DNA from: Rhynchopus sp. YZ270_cl-10
Lineage: Eukaryota > Euglenozoa > Diplonemea > Diplonemida > Diplonemidae
Assembly: GCA_964035575.1 (NCBI GenBank)
Contig: OZ037932.1
Coordinates: 372,001-436,000 of the forward strand
DNA: 64,000 bases
Reading direction: 5' to 3'
Under the pieces are notes generated by a model. That model had not been told where the DNA came from, did no database searches, and saw nothing but the letters and a program-made list of their open reading frames with translations. Positions within the stretch are counted from its first letter, which is position 1; the number at the start of each line of letters is the position of its first letter. Positions 54,900 through 64,000 of this stretch are shown here, piece by piece. The translations under genes were made by a program, and so were the position numbers.

Positions 54900-56511
54900 A
54901 GCAAAGCTTCCCCCCACCCCCAAGCTTTGGGGATGCCCCACAAAAGGTGGGGTTCTAAAAAGAGTGGGGAAGGGGGGAGGGGGGGTGTTCTTCTGTGAAG
55001 GGGGTGAAATTGGAGGAGGAAGGAGGAGGGAGTAACAAAGAGAAGGAAATAAATCGACCAGTCCTATTCACGGTCCTTTGTGTAATGTCAGGGGTAGATT
55101 TGAATGCATTGTAATAAAGATCAATTTCCAATGGTTTGAAATCAAGTTGGCGAAAGATGAATTTAGCGGGGTCTGTGAAAGCAAAGGGGGGGGTGGTTTA
55201 TCGTTACTTTTTTTAGCCGGAACGTGTGTAACTCAGCTCAAGGGATGGAAGGAGGTTTTGCAGGAGATGGAGGTGGAGGGGAGGTGAACCTGTTAAGGCC
55301 GCCTCCCCCTTTTGTTTTTCGTTAAAATAATGGGAGGAATACAAAAAAAAAAAGCTTTCTATTCTGGTGTGGCTAAATCCAGTACAAAAACAGCACAAAA
55401 GAATCACAAAAGAAGTACAAAAATTACACTTTATTTTGGGGGTGTTTTTCGCGAAAAATTATTTCCCTGTATAAACTTTTTGGGGGTCGGGGTCGGGGGA
55501 AAAAATTTTTTTGGCCTACAAAAAATTGGGGAATTTTTTTTTCTTCTTCGATTCTCGGGAGTCCGTGCGTGCTGTGATGGGGTCACTTTGCGCTGAGAAA
55601 TGAGTATTTTTGACCTCAAATGCATGCATCAGTTTTTACAGGGCATTTTCAGGTTTTGTGTAAAATATGGTCAGTACTTGACCACTGAGGGTAAAGTGCA
55701 AGGTGAACGTGGGGGCAGTTTGCATAGCTGCGAACTTTGCTGCATGTTGTGACCCCACCATTTTACGGACGGAGCTCGTAGAACCCAATGAGGAGTGAGA
55801 AAGAAGGATATGGCCAACGAAAAAAGTAGCGTACCGTGTGCCTGCGGCGCAAGATTGCAACCCACCCTTTCCCATGACATAGTTCAGCAGCACAAATGTG
55901 CAAATATAAGCGCAATTTTTTGAAATGTTGCGCACCTGGTTTCGCCAGAAACTTTCGTTCTAGCAAAATACTAGGTAAAATTTACGGAACTGACGATAAT
56001 TACCAACTACAGTGCCAATTTATGTCGACATTTTTCAGAAATGTTGCGGACCGTGGCTTCGCCAGGAACTTTTGGGTGCCATGACTTGGGGCGATTGGGA
56101 AAGTACGAATTGGTACCAAAAATAAAAAAACCCCCTTTTTTAGGGTATACAAAAAAAGTACAAAAGAAGTACAAAAATTACACTTTATTTTTGGAGTTAG
56201 CCACACCATATTCACAAAAGAAAAAAACGAACGGAAAACACGGTTAACGGTTATCTCCCTTTTTTAAACAACACGGTTTTTATGTACAGATATCATAATA
56301 ACAAAACAAGACAATAATAGAAACGCTTGAAAAGATGAATGTCTCCACGATCCACATCCAAAAAAAGAGGTAAATCAATAAGAAATCAAAATGGTGGCTA
56401 TCGATGCATCTCCGACTGACCCAACTGCCAACAGAAAGTGCAAAAAAAAAAAAAGGAAACCTAATGGCCGGGAAAATTGTGTAAATAAAAAATATCTCCC
56501 TTTCTCCCACT
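54900..56511. other. Spacer with one inverted-repeat element and E/B hairpins
   Basis: Element at 55366-56207 (separate entry); family B relative 56324-56360; family E relative 56390-56440. No gene. Confidence 0.5.
55366..56207. mobile_element. 0.84-kb element with ggtgtggctaa termini
   Basis: Ends ggtgtggctaa and ttagccacacc. Just inside, aaagaagtacaaaaattaca + ctttatttt occurs at both ends but in the same direction (55408 and 56163). The middle repeats gaaatgttgcg...ttcgccag.aactttt (55921 and 56038) and includes gtaccgtgtgcctgcggcgc, shared with K elements. No coding capacity. Confidence 0.55.
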
Positions 56512-57861
56512 TCAGAATGCCTCCACGCCCCCAATCACATTGTCATCCTTCTTGAACGTCGCAGAGCGAGCTCTCTTTGGTTTTACTACGACCGATTCTT
56601 TTCCTTCGGATTCTGCGACACTTCCTGTAGTACTTCCTGCACCACGTGTACTCGACGTCGAACGCACCCCCTTGGGTGTCGCGGCCCGTCCCTTTGAAGG
56701 TGTTTTAGACAAGACCATTCCCATCTGACTCCATGGTTTGTGCACACCTGCCTGCACTCCACCGCCCTTAAGAGGGACTCCTGCAGATGATTCATTTTTT
56801 TCGCGTATTTTTCCTTTCAGGCCGGGGCGTTGTACTGCAGAGGAGGCAAAGGCAAGGCGTTCACAGTTGCGCCCTCTGTGCTTTTGGTCGCGAACCAGCT
56901 TTGGCGGGGGCGCGCTATGGATGTTGAGATAGCAGTCCGCCGCTTTGTGCATCTCTGGGGTTTCTGTTTCAAGCTTGGTCAGAATTGCCTTAAGGTGCTC
57001 CACCTCAGCCTCCCTATCGGATTGGTTTTGAATCTGCACGTTCAAGGCTAGGTTGGTCACCTCCAACGCACCCATTCCCTTCTCCAGTCCAGACAGCGCG
57101 CCTTGCTTTTCCTCTAACATCTTGGCATCCATGGCATGAATCTGCCTCGCTTCGGAAAGGTCTTCTCTAGTTTTTTCCAATGAATAGCGTACTTCCGTGA
57201 GGTCTTGCTCCAATAAAGCTGCTTTCTGCTGTGAGGTGGCGTACAGCGAGGTGTAGCCGTCTAGGTTCTTTTCTACTTTGCGGAGCTTTTCGGTGAGGTA
57301 CGTCACTTCTTCGGCGAGAGGGGCGTTGTGTGCGTCTTCTGCCTTGCGTTGTGCTTTCCATGCTGTGAGTTCGGCGATGGTGCTGCGGAGTTTGGACATC
57401 TCGCGTTGGGAGTCATGTAATGAAGCGCGGAGGGTGGTTTCCACCGCATTCAGCCTGGCCACCTCCTGTTTATATTGCATCACCGTGCCACGTCCTTCGT
57501 CTTGGTCTTCAGCTAGGTCCGCGCCGTAGTGCTTGAGGTGTACGATTTCCTTGTGAAGCAGGCGGTTTTCGTGTTGCAAGGCTTCGTGGTTGGAAAGCTC
57601 CTGCTCCAGCGTTTCGGCACGCCGTCTGAGCATCATGAAGTCCGCGCAACGTTCGCAAGAATATGACCCTCCGGTGCTAAGGACCGATGCGGCGCGGTCG
57701 GTCCAGCCCACATCGGGGGTCAGCTCGTCGGCGGGAGGGGGGACTGAGACGGCGGCTCCGGTGCGCGCGGCAGCGTCACGCACCGAGCTGCAGAGAATGG
57801 AACGTTGAGATCGGCCGAGGAGCTCTTCAACCGAAGGAGCGTCAGTGGAAGGGGTGGGCAT
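56512..57861 (-). CDS. Coiled-coil protein with basic C-terminal tail
   Basis: A single exon of 449 aa from the ATG at 57861 (MPTPSTDAPSVEELLGRSQR); the open frame continues 5' but only through C/T-rich leader-type sequence. Residues about 85-315 are predicted coiled coil (RRRAETLEQELSNHEALQHE, LLEQDLTEVRYSLEKTREDL and similar), preceded by a CERC pair (about 78-81) that might bind a metal. The last 110 residues are Lys/Ser/Thr-rich with TP/SK sites (KTPSKGRAATPKGVRSTSS) and a KPKRARSATFKK cluster, suited to microtubule or DNA contact. No family recognised. A cytoskeletal or basal-body role is possible. Confidence 0.8.
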   Translation of the reverse strand: MPTPSTDAPSVEELLGRSQRSILCSSVRDAAARTGAAVSVPPPADELTPDVGWTDRAASVLSTGGSYSCERCADFMMLRRRAETLEQELSNHEALQHENRLLHKEIVHLKHYGADLAEDQDEGRGTVMQYKQEVARLNAVETTLRASLHDSQREMSKLRSTIAELTAWKAQRKAEDAHNAPLAEEVTYLTEKLRKVEKNLDGYTSLYATSQQKAALLEQDLTEVRYSLEKTREDLSEARQIHAMDAKMLEEKQGALSGLEKGMGALEVTNLALNVQIQNQSDREAEVEHLKAILTKLETETPEMHKAADCYLNIHSAPPPKLVRDQKHRGRNCERLAFASSAVQRPGLKGKIREKNESSAGVPLKGGGVQAGVHKPWSQMGMVLSKTPSKGRAATPKGVRSTSSTRGAGSTTGSVAESEGKESVVVKPKRARSATFKKDDNVIGGVEAF

Positions 57862-58868
57862 GGTGTAGATGGTGGGTGGGGTTGTGTTGTCTGGGAAAGG
57901 TGGGTTGCTTGGGGATGTTGCAGGTGGAGAGGGGGGGAAAGAGGGTGGATATGGAGAAGGGGAAAAGGTGTGTTTGGTCTTTCTTCTGTTTGAGGGTGTG
58001 GTTACAAACCTTTGGGGGGTTTTGTGTTTCAGGGCCCCCCGTTCCCTCTTTTGCAACTGCAAACAAAGGGAAAAGGAGAAGAAAAAAAAGTACCTCTGAA
58101 GACAGAGAGAAGGTGGTGCAGACAGATACAGAGAGCAATGGCAAGCTTGGTGTGCGCATTGTCGGTGTTGTGTGTTTGCATGTGGATATGAAAAAAAATA
58201 TAACAAATAAAAGAAAGCAACAATGTGTTTATAAAGCGAAGGGAAAAAAACAGCAGTGTGACACACTGCTGCTTTTTCCGCCCCAGACAGACATTCTGCA
58301 CCCATACAGCTTCCCCTCTCTCTGTCCCCCGCATGATCTAGTCAACGTTCCCGTCCACACCGCACAGGTGTGGTAGTGAAGTTGCTTACAGACGGGGGAT
58401 GTATTTAAGGATGGAAGCACTGCAGACCCAGGTGGTGTCTGCAGAGAATGCCTCTGGGGAACATGACAAAAAGAAGGTAAAGAAGGTGCCTCATGTGCAC
58501 ACATCTCAAAAAAGAGGGGGCAAAACTATGCGAAAAAGTGAAAAGTGACATAACGGGAAATATGGCGTTTCAAACAACGTGCCCCTTAAGAGGGAAATCG
58601 TCGGGTCAAACAAGCAGATGCAAGTGTTGCTGCGAATGAGGAAGACTCAACACAGGAGAAGGAGATCTCGTGTGTGACGTCTCGCTTTTTGTCACATCCA
58701 CGACAAGCAACTGCTAACCCGAAAAACGATACACAGCGTTGAAATGAGCCAAAAAGCAAGAAGCAGAAAAAAGAAAAAGAGAAAAAAGCGTGGGGGAAAA
58801 GAAAAATAGCGTTGATCCGACCTGCAAAGAGCAGCAGAGAACAGACACATTTGCAAGCACCATTACAC
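57862..58868. other. Spacer with C/T tracts, a perfect hairpin and a B hairpin
   Basis: Family B relative 58470-58507; perfect hairpin 58251-58271. The minus strand 5' of the coiled-coil gene is C/T-rich for more than 150 nt, as expected before a trans-splice acceptor. Confidence 0.45.
58251..58271 (-). other. Perfect 10-bp-stem hairpin followed by T-run on the minus strand
   Basis: cagcagtgtg and cacactgctg pair around a single base; on the minus strand seven T follow at once. Looks like a small-RNA 3' end or terminator-type hairpin, but no RNA gene is recognised beside it. Confidence 0.5.
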
Positions 58869-59960
58869 TCAGATGCACTGTCCACGGCCCTCGCTGTCCA
58901 GCATGCACTGCTTCTGGTCACCGCAGTCCATAAGCACACACTGGTTGAACACACAGCAGCTGGCGCCGTCAGATCCCTGAAGGCACACGTGGTCAAGCGC
59001 AGTGCAGCCGGTGGAGGCTGTGCACGACGCCTTGTTGTCGCACACGGCCTGCTTCCTGCAGATCACGTCCTCGCAGCAGCCGTCCTGCTTCTGGTCAGTC
59101 ACCTCCACACAGTTGCTGGTGCTTCCCGTGAGCAGTGCCAGCAGCATGTCGATCCTGCAGATGAGTGCGTCTGTGCCCTCAACAGCGCCGTAGCCGGCAG
59201 GGCAGGAAAGCGGGGCAGGGCAGCAGGGCTCCTCGTCACGCACACAGCACTTCTCGCACGATGCACCCTGGCAGGTAGGGTCAACGGTGCAGGTGTAGCC
59301 AGGCTTGCAGGCGTCAAAGCCCGTGCCACAGGTGGGGCCCTGTGCGGAGCAGAAGGAGGGAGTCGGCGGGGTCTCCTTCACACAGGTTCCGGGTGCGTCG
59401 CACGTCGGCTCCGAGCACTGGCAGGTGAGTCCCGCTGCACACCTGTTGTAGAAGCAGGGCAGGGTGAAGCCGCCACAGCCCGCACCCTCAGGCTGGAAGT
59501 CGACACACTCCTTTGTCGTGAGGCACGCGAAGCGGTCGGGCGAGGAGGTGTCGCGTGTGGTGCGGCAGAACTGCGTGCTCGGGCAGTCGGCGTTCGTCTC
59601 GCACTCGTTCACAACGGCAGCACCCACACAGCACCCACCGCAGTCGCGTCCGCCTGTGGCAACGTCGCAGCCGTCGTCAGGGTTGTCCAGGCACACACGT
59701 CCGTCCTCGCACTGGATGTTCGCAATCCCACCGCAGAAGCCGTGGCCAGACACGGAGCACATGTCCTTCTGCCTGCACGTGATGGTGGTGCAGCACGCAG
59801 ACGCTGTCGTGCAGGTCCCGCTCAGCAGCCCCTCCGGTGTGCACGGTGTCGTCGTCTCCACAAACCCAAGCGGGCAGGTGGGGTACTGCAGGCAGCAGTT
59901 CACGTCTGCAGACGCGACAGACGCGAGCAGTGCTGACACGGTGATCGAGAGCATCTTCAT
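58869..59960 (-). CDS. Secreted cysteine-rich protein (54 Cys)
   Basis: A single exon of 363 aa. The start MKMLSITVSALLASVASADV is a standard signal peptide, cleaved near residue 18. The mature part has 54 cysteines by my count, about one in seven residues, as CC pairs and C-x(4-8)-C ladders. Two segments look like copies of one module: CCTTITCRQKDMCSVSGHGFC near the N-terminus and CCEDVICRKQAVCDNKASC near the C-terminus. No transmembrane tail, so it is secreted into a vacuole, cell coat or medium. No known family recognised; a disulfide-rich surface or adhesive protein is likely. Codon use is strongly GC-biased, suggesting high expression. Confidence 0.85.
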   Translation of the reverse strand: MKMLSITVSALLASVASADVNCCLQYPTCPLGFVETTTPCTPEGLLSGTCTTASACCTTITCRQKDMCSVSGHGFCGGIANIQCEDGRVCLDNPDDGCDVATGGRDCGGCCVGAAVVNECETNADCPSTQFCRTTRDTSSPDRFACLTTKECVDFQPEGAGCGGFTLPCFYNRCAAGLTCQCSEPTCDAPGTCVKETPPTPSFCSAQGPTCGTGFDACKPGYTCTVDPTCQGASCEKCCVRDEEPCCPAPLSCPAGYGAVEGTDALICRIDMLLALLTGSTSNCVEVTDQKQDGCCEDVICRKQAVCDNKASCTASTGCTALDHVCLQGSDGASCCVFNQCVLMDCGDQKQCMLDSEGRGQCI

Positions 59961-62785
59961 CTTCCAAAGGTATTTGTTTGTTTGTTTGCTTGCTTTGTGC
60001 TTTGTGCAATATTCCTGGGACGTGTGTGTGTGAGGGTCTTGTGTCGGGCTGGCGACAAGGGGAGAGGTTGGCAAAGGCGTAAAAAGAGGGTGAGAAATCC
60101 TTTATTTTGTTTGAATTTTGGAGAGGAAGCAGAGACAGAGCGAGAGAGAGGTGGAGGGGAAAAAAAACAAAACATAGTAAATCACGCAACACAACTGCTC
60201 GTAATTTTTTTTTCTTTTGAATAAAAAAAAGAGGGGAAGGAGGATAAGGCATGTCCCCTCCCCCCTCTGTCCCTCTGGGGTTTTCCTGCAAATTATTGCC
60301 CTGTTTTTATTGTTTTTTTTTTATGTGGAAACCGACACACAATAAATCTATCATTTTTTTTTTCTCCTAAGAAAAAAGATGGATTTCGTGTTCGGGAAGG
60401 GGTGATACAAGAGAAAGCCATCTCCCCTGTGTTTTTTTTTTTTTGTCATGCACTTCCCACTAGCCGCCCTACTGCACAAAAGTAGTACAGGGGGAAAAAA
60501 AGGCAATACTGAAATCACAGCCTTTGCTTGAAGCTGAAATACAGGGCAGAAAATTGTTTTTTTTTTTGAGAGGGAGAAAAATAAAATAAAACCGTGAAAA
60601 TCATATTCTTGCAGATTTAGAATTTACCGCCTACAGCCGGCGGTCTTCCAATATGCGAGAGAAATGCATGGTTTTGCAAGAGAGTTGGTATTCCAAGACA
60701 GAGCTGAGAACAAGTCGTTTTACTGATACGAAAGCAGGCTTCGCGCTAACTTTTGGAAAAAAATCTGAAAAATCGTGTTTCGGGACCAAAAAAACGCACC
60801 TCAAATAGTCGTGCGTCAGGGGGTGAAAAAACAGTGTTTTGTGGCATTTCCGAGCCAATCCCGCGCTGTGGTGGGGCATATTCGGGAAAATGGACAAAAT
60901 TTTAGTGACTAAAATTTTCACAAAATATGAACCCATACTCTTAAACAAGGGGCATTTTCAGGTCTGAAAACCCAAATTCAGATGAAATTGTGGTGTTTTG
61001 ACTGGGAACAGGTAGCGCCGCAGGCGCACGGTACCCAACTTTTGTCTTTTTATTTTTCCCTTTTTTCTGCTTTCTTTTGGTTGCACGAGCCGATTGCTCT
61101 CCACGGTGGGGTCACATGTGTGTGCAAAAACACTCTAAAGTACTCTTACTCTGAACGATGAGATTCCTCTGGTTATAGTAAGGAAACCCCTGTTTGCAAA
61201 AAGTGCGTAAATTACCTGTGGCTTTTTCCCGCCAAGAGGTCGTTTCGTTGCATTTCCGAACCAATCCCGGATTGTGGTGGGGGTGTACGGAAAAATGGAC
61301 AAAAATGCAACGACTTAAAATTTGACAAAACATGAGCCCATACTCGTAAACAAGAGTTATTTTCAGGTCTGAAAACCCAACGTACTGAAGAAGCTATCGG
61401 TAATGTAGTGATGGCGGTGGGGTTTCAGTGACCACAGAGAAGAGTGAGAAAACCCAGGACGGTTATGGCCTCGGAGGGGGTGTGCCCCATGGCGTCCTAA
61501 TCAATCTTTATCCGTGAGGGAGGGGGGATCATCCTCAGGGGGGATGTGGAGTCGTACTCAAAATAAAATGAACTGTACATAAGTACATCATGTTTAAACA
61601 TAAAGGAGGGCAGGAACAGGTAGCGCCGCAGGCGCACGGTACCCAACTTTTTTATTTTTTTCTTTTCCCTTTTCTCTGCTTTCTTTTGATCGCGCGAGCC
61701 GATTGCTCTCCACGGTGGGGTCACATGTGTGTGAAAACACTCTAAAATACCCTTACTATGAAATATGAGATTCTCTGGTTTTCTTAAGGAAACCCCCGTT
61801 TGCAAAAAAAAAACGCACCACAAAAATATCCAAAAATCCCGGGACAAAGGACAGAAGTTAGCGCAAAGCCTGTACGAAAGTCGTTTTTTTTTTTTTTTTT
61901 GAAAAAGAAGAAGTCTTTTCTTTTTGTAAGATAAACCTAAGCCCTGAAGCTCTACACCATTTAACTTAGTCTACCTTTAAAAAAGAAAAACTCAAAATAC
62001 TGTCAGTAGGTAGTTCAATCCACCCCCCACCGTGAAATTCTTCTATTTCTTGAAATTCGATATATTTTTTTGATATTCACACGTAGAAAAAAAGAGCAAC
62101 GTAAAAGACACAAGAGAGGGGGAAAAAAAAGATTTGAAAAACATAATAACACTTCACAATAAACACGCGCTGAATCGATGACGTTTATGTATGTGGCACC
62201 CCCTCCCATTGTGCACATATATTTTACCCGCCATTGATACCATGTGGGGGAAAAAAAACAAGACGCCCTGGTTGTATCCTGTGGGGACTCAGAAGCGAAA
62301 AGATTCACAAAATAAATCGAAAAATGCTTAAGATAAACTTAAGCCCTCTCTGTGCGCTTTGTTACCCTACATAAAACAAAAACAAGGGAGTTGCGAGACA
62401 AAAAAAAAATCATGGAAAATAAATTTCTGTCAATTCCATGAGCAGCAACCACCCACAAGGGGGAGCAGGGTAGATCCTAATATCGGGGGTCTGGGGGTCT
62501 CCCTTCTGAAAATAATAAGGGAACACCGCTTTTCAAAGGCCACTATGTATGATGTAAACTTAGGAAATGCTCTGACAGGGAGGGGGGGTTTTTTGTCGCA
62601 CCTTCCCACACCAACTAACAAAAGAAGAAAAAAAAAACATAAAACAGTGCGAAAAGGGAGGAAGGGAGGACAATGTGGATGGGAGGGGGGAACGTTAGTA
62701 AGATATTCTCTTTTTTTTTTGGTATTCTTTGCTATACACACACGTCATTTTTTTTTCCCCCTCAAAATGAGGTTTTTACAACAAT
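59961..62785. other. Spacer carrying K elements
   Basis: K elements at 60740-61885 (separate entry); family A at 61924-61977 and 62324-62368; several T-runs. On the minus strand just 5' of the cysteine-rich gene there is a caaacaaacaaa tract. No gene. Confidence 0.5.
60740..61885. mobile_element. K elements, copies 2 and 3 in partial tandem
   Basis: The outer ends acgaaagcaggcttcgcgctaac and the inverse of cgtacaggctttgcgctaac face each other. Inside, two direct copies start at about 60841 and 61248 (gcatttccga.ccaatccc ... tggacaaaa ... cccatactc), and ggtagcgccgcaggcgcacg occurs at 61013 and 61623. Opposite in direction to the copy at 48995-49780. Confidence 0.6.
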
Positions 62786-63562
62786 CTACTGCTTCGGCTC
62801 GAATTTGTTGAGGTACATGTCGTACATGTTTTCGAAGAGCATTCCGAAGCCCTTGTAGTTGGGGTGGATGCAGTTGGAAAGGTAGAGGTCGCCAGGGGAG
62901 TAGGTGGCGAGGTCGGGGTGTCCGATGGTGGCGTTGGTGTCCCCAGAGGCGGCCTGGATGCTGCCGAGGAGGTTCAGGGTGTCGACATAGGGGTACTTGG
63001 ATCCAACCTCCTCCCAGATGTCCTGGATGGTGAGGAAGTGGCTGTTGAAGCAGGTGATGTTCCCGTCGCAGCGGGGGAGCAGCAGAGCAGGCAGTCTGTG
63101 GCACACTCCGTTGTCGGTTCCGAACCCCATGATGTCGTATCCAAAGCCAACAATGCGTGCGTTAGGGGCATATCCGTGAAGGTACTCAACAATCTCCTCC
63201 ATCCAAGGGGTCACCTCCTTGCGCACCTTCGCAATGCAGTGGTCCGTGCTGAAGCCCTCGAGTCCGCAGGCAGGGAGGGTGTTCTTAACGTCGTTGCCCA
63301 TGAGGGTCAGCCAGATGACCTCAGTGTCGTTGTTCATCGCCTTCTCGGCCTTCTCCTTGTAGTGCTTCTCGTCGGACCACTGCTTGGCGGTGCTGCCGGA
63401 GACGCAGATGTCGTCGGCGGTGATGTTGCTGTTCTTCTCCTTCAATTTGTCGTAGAAGGCCTTCTTGCCCTCGGTTCCCCATGAGTCACCCACCAGAACC
63501 ATGCGGTCAAGTGCCACGGCACCTGCCGCAAGGGTCAGCATCAAAGCGGTTTGCTTCATCAT
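62786..63562 (-). CDS. Small secreted SGNH hydrolase-like protein with altered catalytic Asp
   Basis: A single exon of 258 aa. MMKQTALMLTLAAGAVALD is a signal peptide. The SGNH blocks are VLVGDSWG (Ser27), LTLMGNDV (Asn of block III) and NCIHPN (His233). In block V the Asp normally three residues before His is Asn230. This may lower or change activity; some SGNH enzymes work with a Ser-His dyad. Otherwise size and order of blocks are ordinary. Paired cysteines near the C-terminal half suggest a secreted fold. The upstream frame without the signal peptide is leader sequence, so the MM start was chosen. Confidence 0.85.
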   Translation of the reverse strand: MMKQTALMLTLAAGAVALDRMVLVGDSWGTEGKKAFYDKLKEKNSNITADDICVSGSTAKQWSDEKHYKEKAEKAMNNDTEVIWLTLMGNDVKNTLPACGLEGFSTDHCIAKVRKEVTPWMEEIVEYLHGYAPNARIVGFGYDIMGFGTDNGVCHRLPALLLPRCDGNITCFNSHFLTIQDIWEEVGSKYPYVDTLNLLGSIQAASGDTNATIGHPDLATYSPGDLYLSNCIHPNYKGFGMLFENMYDMYLNKFEPKQ

Positions 63563-63894
63563 TTTAAAGAATGTGGTTTTTTTTTTTGGATTTGCTGGTT
63601 TGGTTTGATGGGAGGGGATTTTGTGGAATATGAAGAAAAAAAAAATGGGGGGGTTTCTTTTGGAGATGAGGGAGGGGGCTCGGATACACATTGTGATGAA
63701 GCGAACCGCCTCCAGAATAACGATCTATTTGTAGCATCAACAACACCACCCCCAACAGAGGTAGACCACTCTCAAAAATGCCACCACAGCAACCTACAGA
63801 AAGACACGCCTCCCCTTTCCCCTTTTCGACACAAACTCAAAGACTTTTATCTCTATCCCCCCCCTCTCCAAAGGACAAAATTTACCTCCTTTTT
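63563..63894. other. Spacer before the last gene
   Basis: 332 bp; on the minus strand C/T-rich with an acceptor-like accaaaccag about 40 nt 5' of the SGNH ATG. No repeat recognised. Confidence 0.4.
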
Positions 63895-64000
63895 TTAGCT
63901 ATATTCGATCATATGAGTGAAGGGACCGAGAGATTCCATTTTGAGTCCCTGTCTGTTGCCGTAGGTTCCGTTCTGCACAGTACCGGCGGTAGGGGCTGTT
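63895..64000 (-). CDS. 3' end of a further gene, cut by the window edge
   Basis: 34 codons open from the edge to TAA at 63897-63895, ending GLKMESLGPFTHMIEYS. Third codon positions are mostly C or G as in the genes of this window, unlike the spacers. Product not recognised. Confidence 0.45.
   Translation of the reverse strand, partial: TAPTAGTVQNGTYGNRQGLKMESLGPFTHMIEYS

Noticed and set aside
58812-59936. 374-codon plus-strand frame opposite the cysteine-rich gene
   Set aside because: Antisense of a cysteine/glycine-rich gene gives alanine/histidine-rich nonsense; no start context, wrong strand for the array.
1-64000. Endogenous virus or LTR retroelement
   Set aside because: No capsid, integrase, protease or long terminal direct repeats recognised anywhere in the window.

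Overview
This window looks like nuclear DNA of a protist with Euglenozoa-type gene organisation, most plausibly a diplonemid. Three things point that way. (1) All 17 protein-gene models (15 complete genes, one doubtful short ORF and one gene cut by the right edge) lie on the minus strand over 64 kb, as expected of one polycistronic unit whose mRNAs are separated by spliced-leader trans-splicing. (2) Six genes contain GT-AG introns (14 in all, 48-568 nt, most donors GTATG), which argues against kinetoplastids. (3) Several families (Alba pair, vasohibin, MKP-like phosphatase with a gelsolin-like segment, ApbE fusion, EF-hand cyclic-nucleotide-gated channel) are at home in Euglenozoa. Dinoflagellates also have one-way gene arrays with trans-splicing and are the main alternative. 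The taxon is an inference; no rRNA or spliced-leader gene is present.

Layout, left to right (all genes minus): complex III core/MPP-like protein (1.6-3.6 kb); two near-identical Alba genes (5.0-5.7 and 7.9-8.5 kb) flanking a cluster of four 107-bp repeats; a formylglycine-enzyme-fold protein (8.9-10.8 kb); a low-complexity nuclear-type protein (12.5-13.1 kb); a short doubtful ORF (14.2 kb); vasohibin tubulin carboxypeptidase (16.4-17.8 kb); ApbE-flavin reductase membrane fusion (19.2-21.5 kb); LRR/coiled-coil protein (21.9-23.7 kb); GST-like protein (25.2-26.4 kb); large SGNH hydrolase (27.1-28.7 kb); EF-hand/CNG potassium channel (29.9-33.0 kb); an 8.7-kb island of non-autonomous elements; a Pumilio/PUF protein (41.7-43.7 kb); another 8.4-kb element island with a 1.2-kb palindrome; N-myristoylated dual-specificity phosphatase with gelsolin-like segment (52.1-54.9 kb); coiled-coil protein (56.5-57.9 kb); a 54-cysteine secreted protein (58.9-60.0 kb); a second, small SGNH hydrolase (62.8-63.6 kb); and the 3' end of a further gene at the edge.

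Coding DNA is GC-rich and clean; spacers are rich in A/T homopolymers and packed with repeats. Two repeat classes stand out. One is a set of short (35-110 nt) hairpin families (called A to H, J and L here) present in dozens of copies in spacers and introns, all of which read on the plus strand, antisense to every gene, each behind an A-rich 5' flank. The other is longer elements (0.35-2.5 kb) with terminal inverted repeats, several starting with a G-run, which occur in either orientation. The genes do not form one pathway; the mixture of housekeeping, RNA-binding, cytoskeletal and secreted products is what a polycistronic array of unrelated genes would give, with post-transcriptional control (Alba, PUF) well represented.
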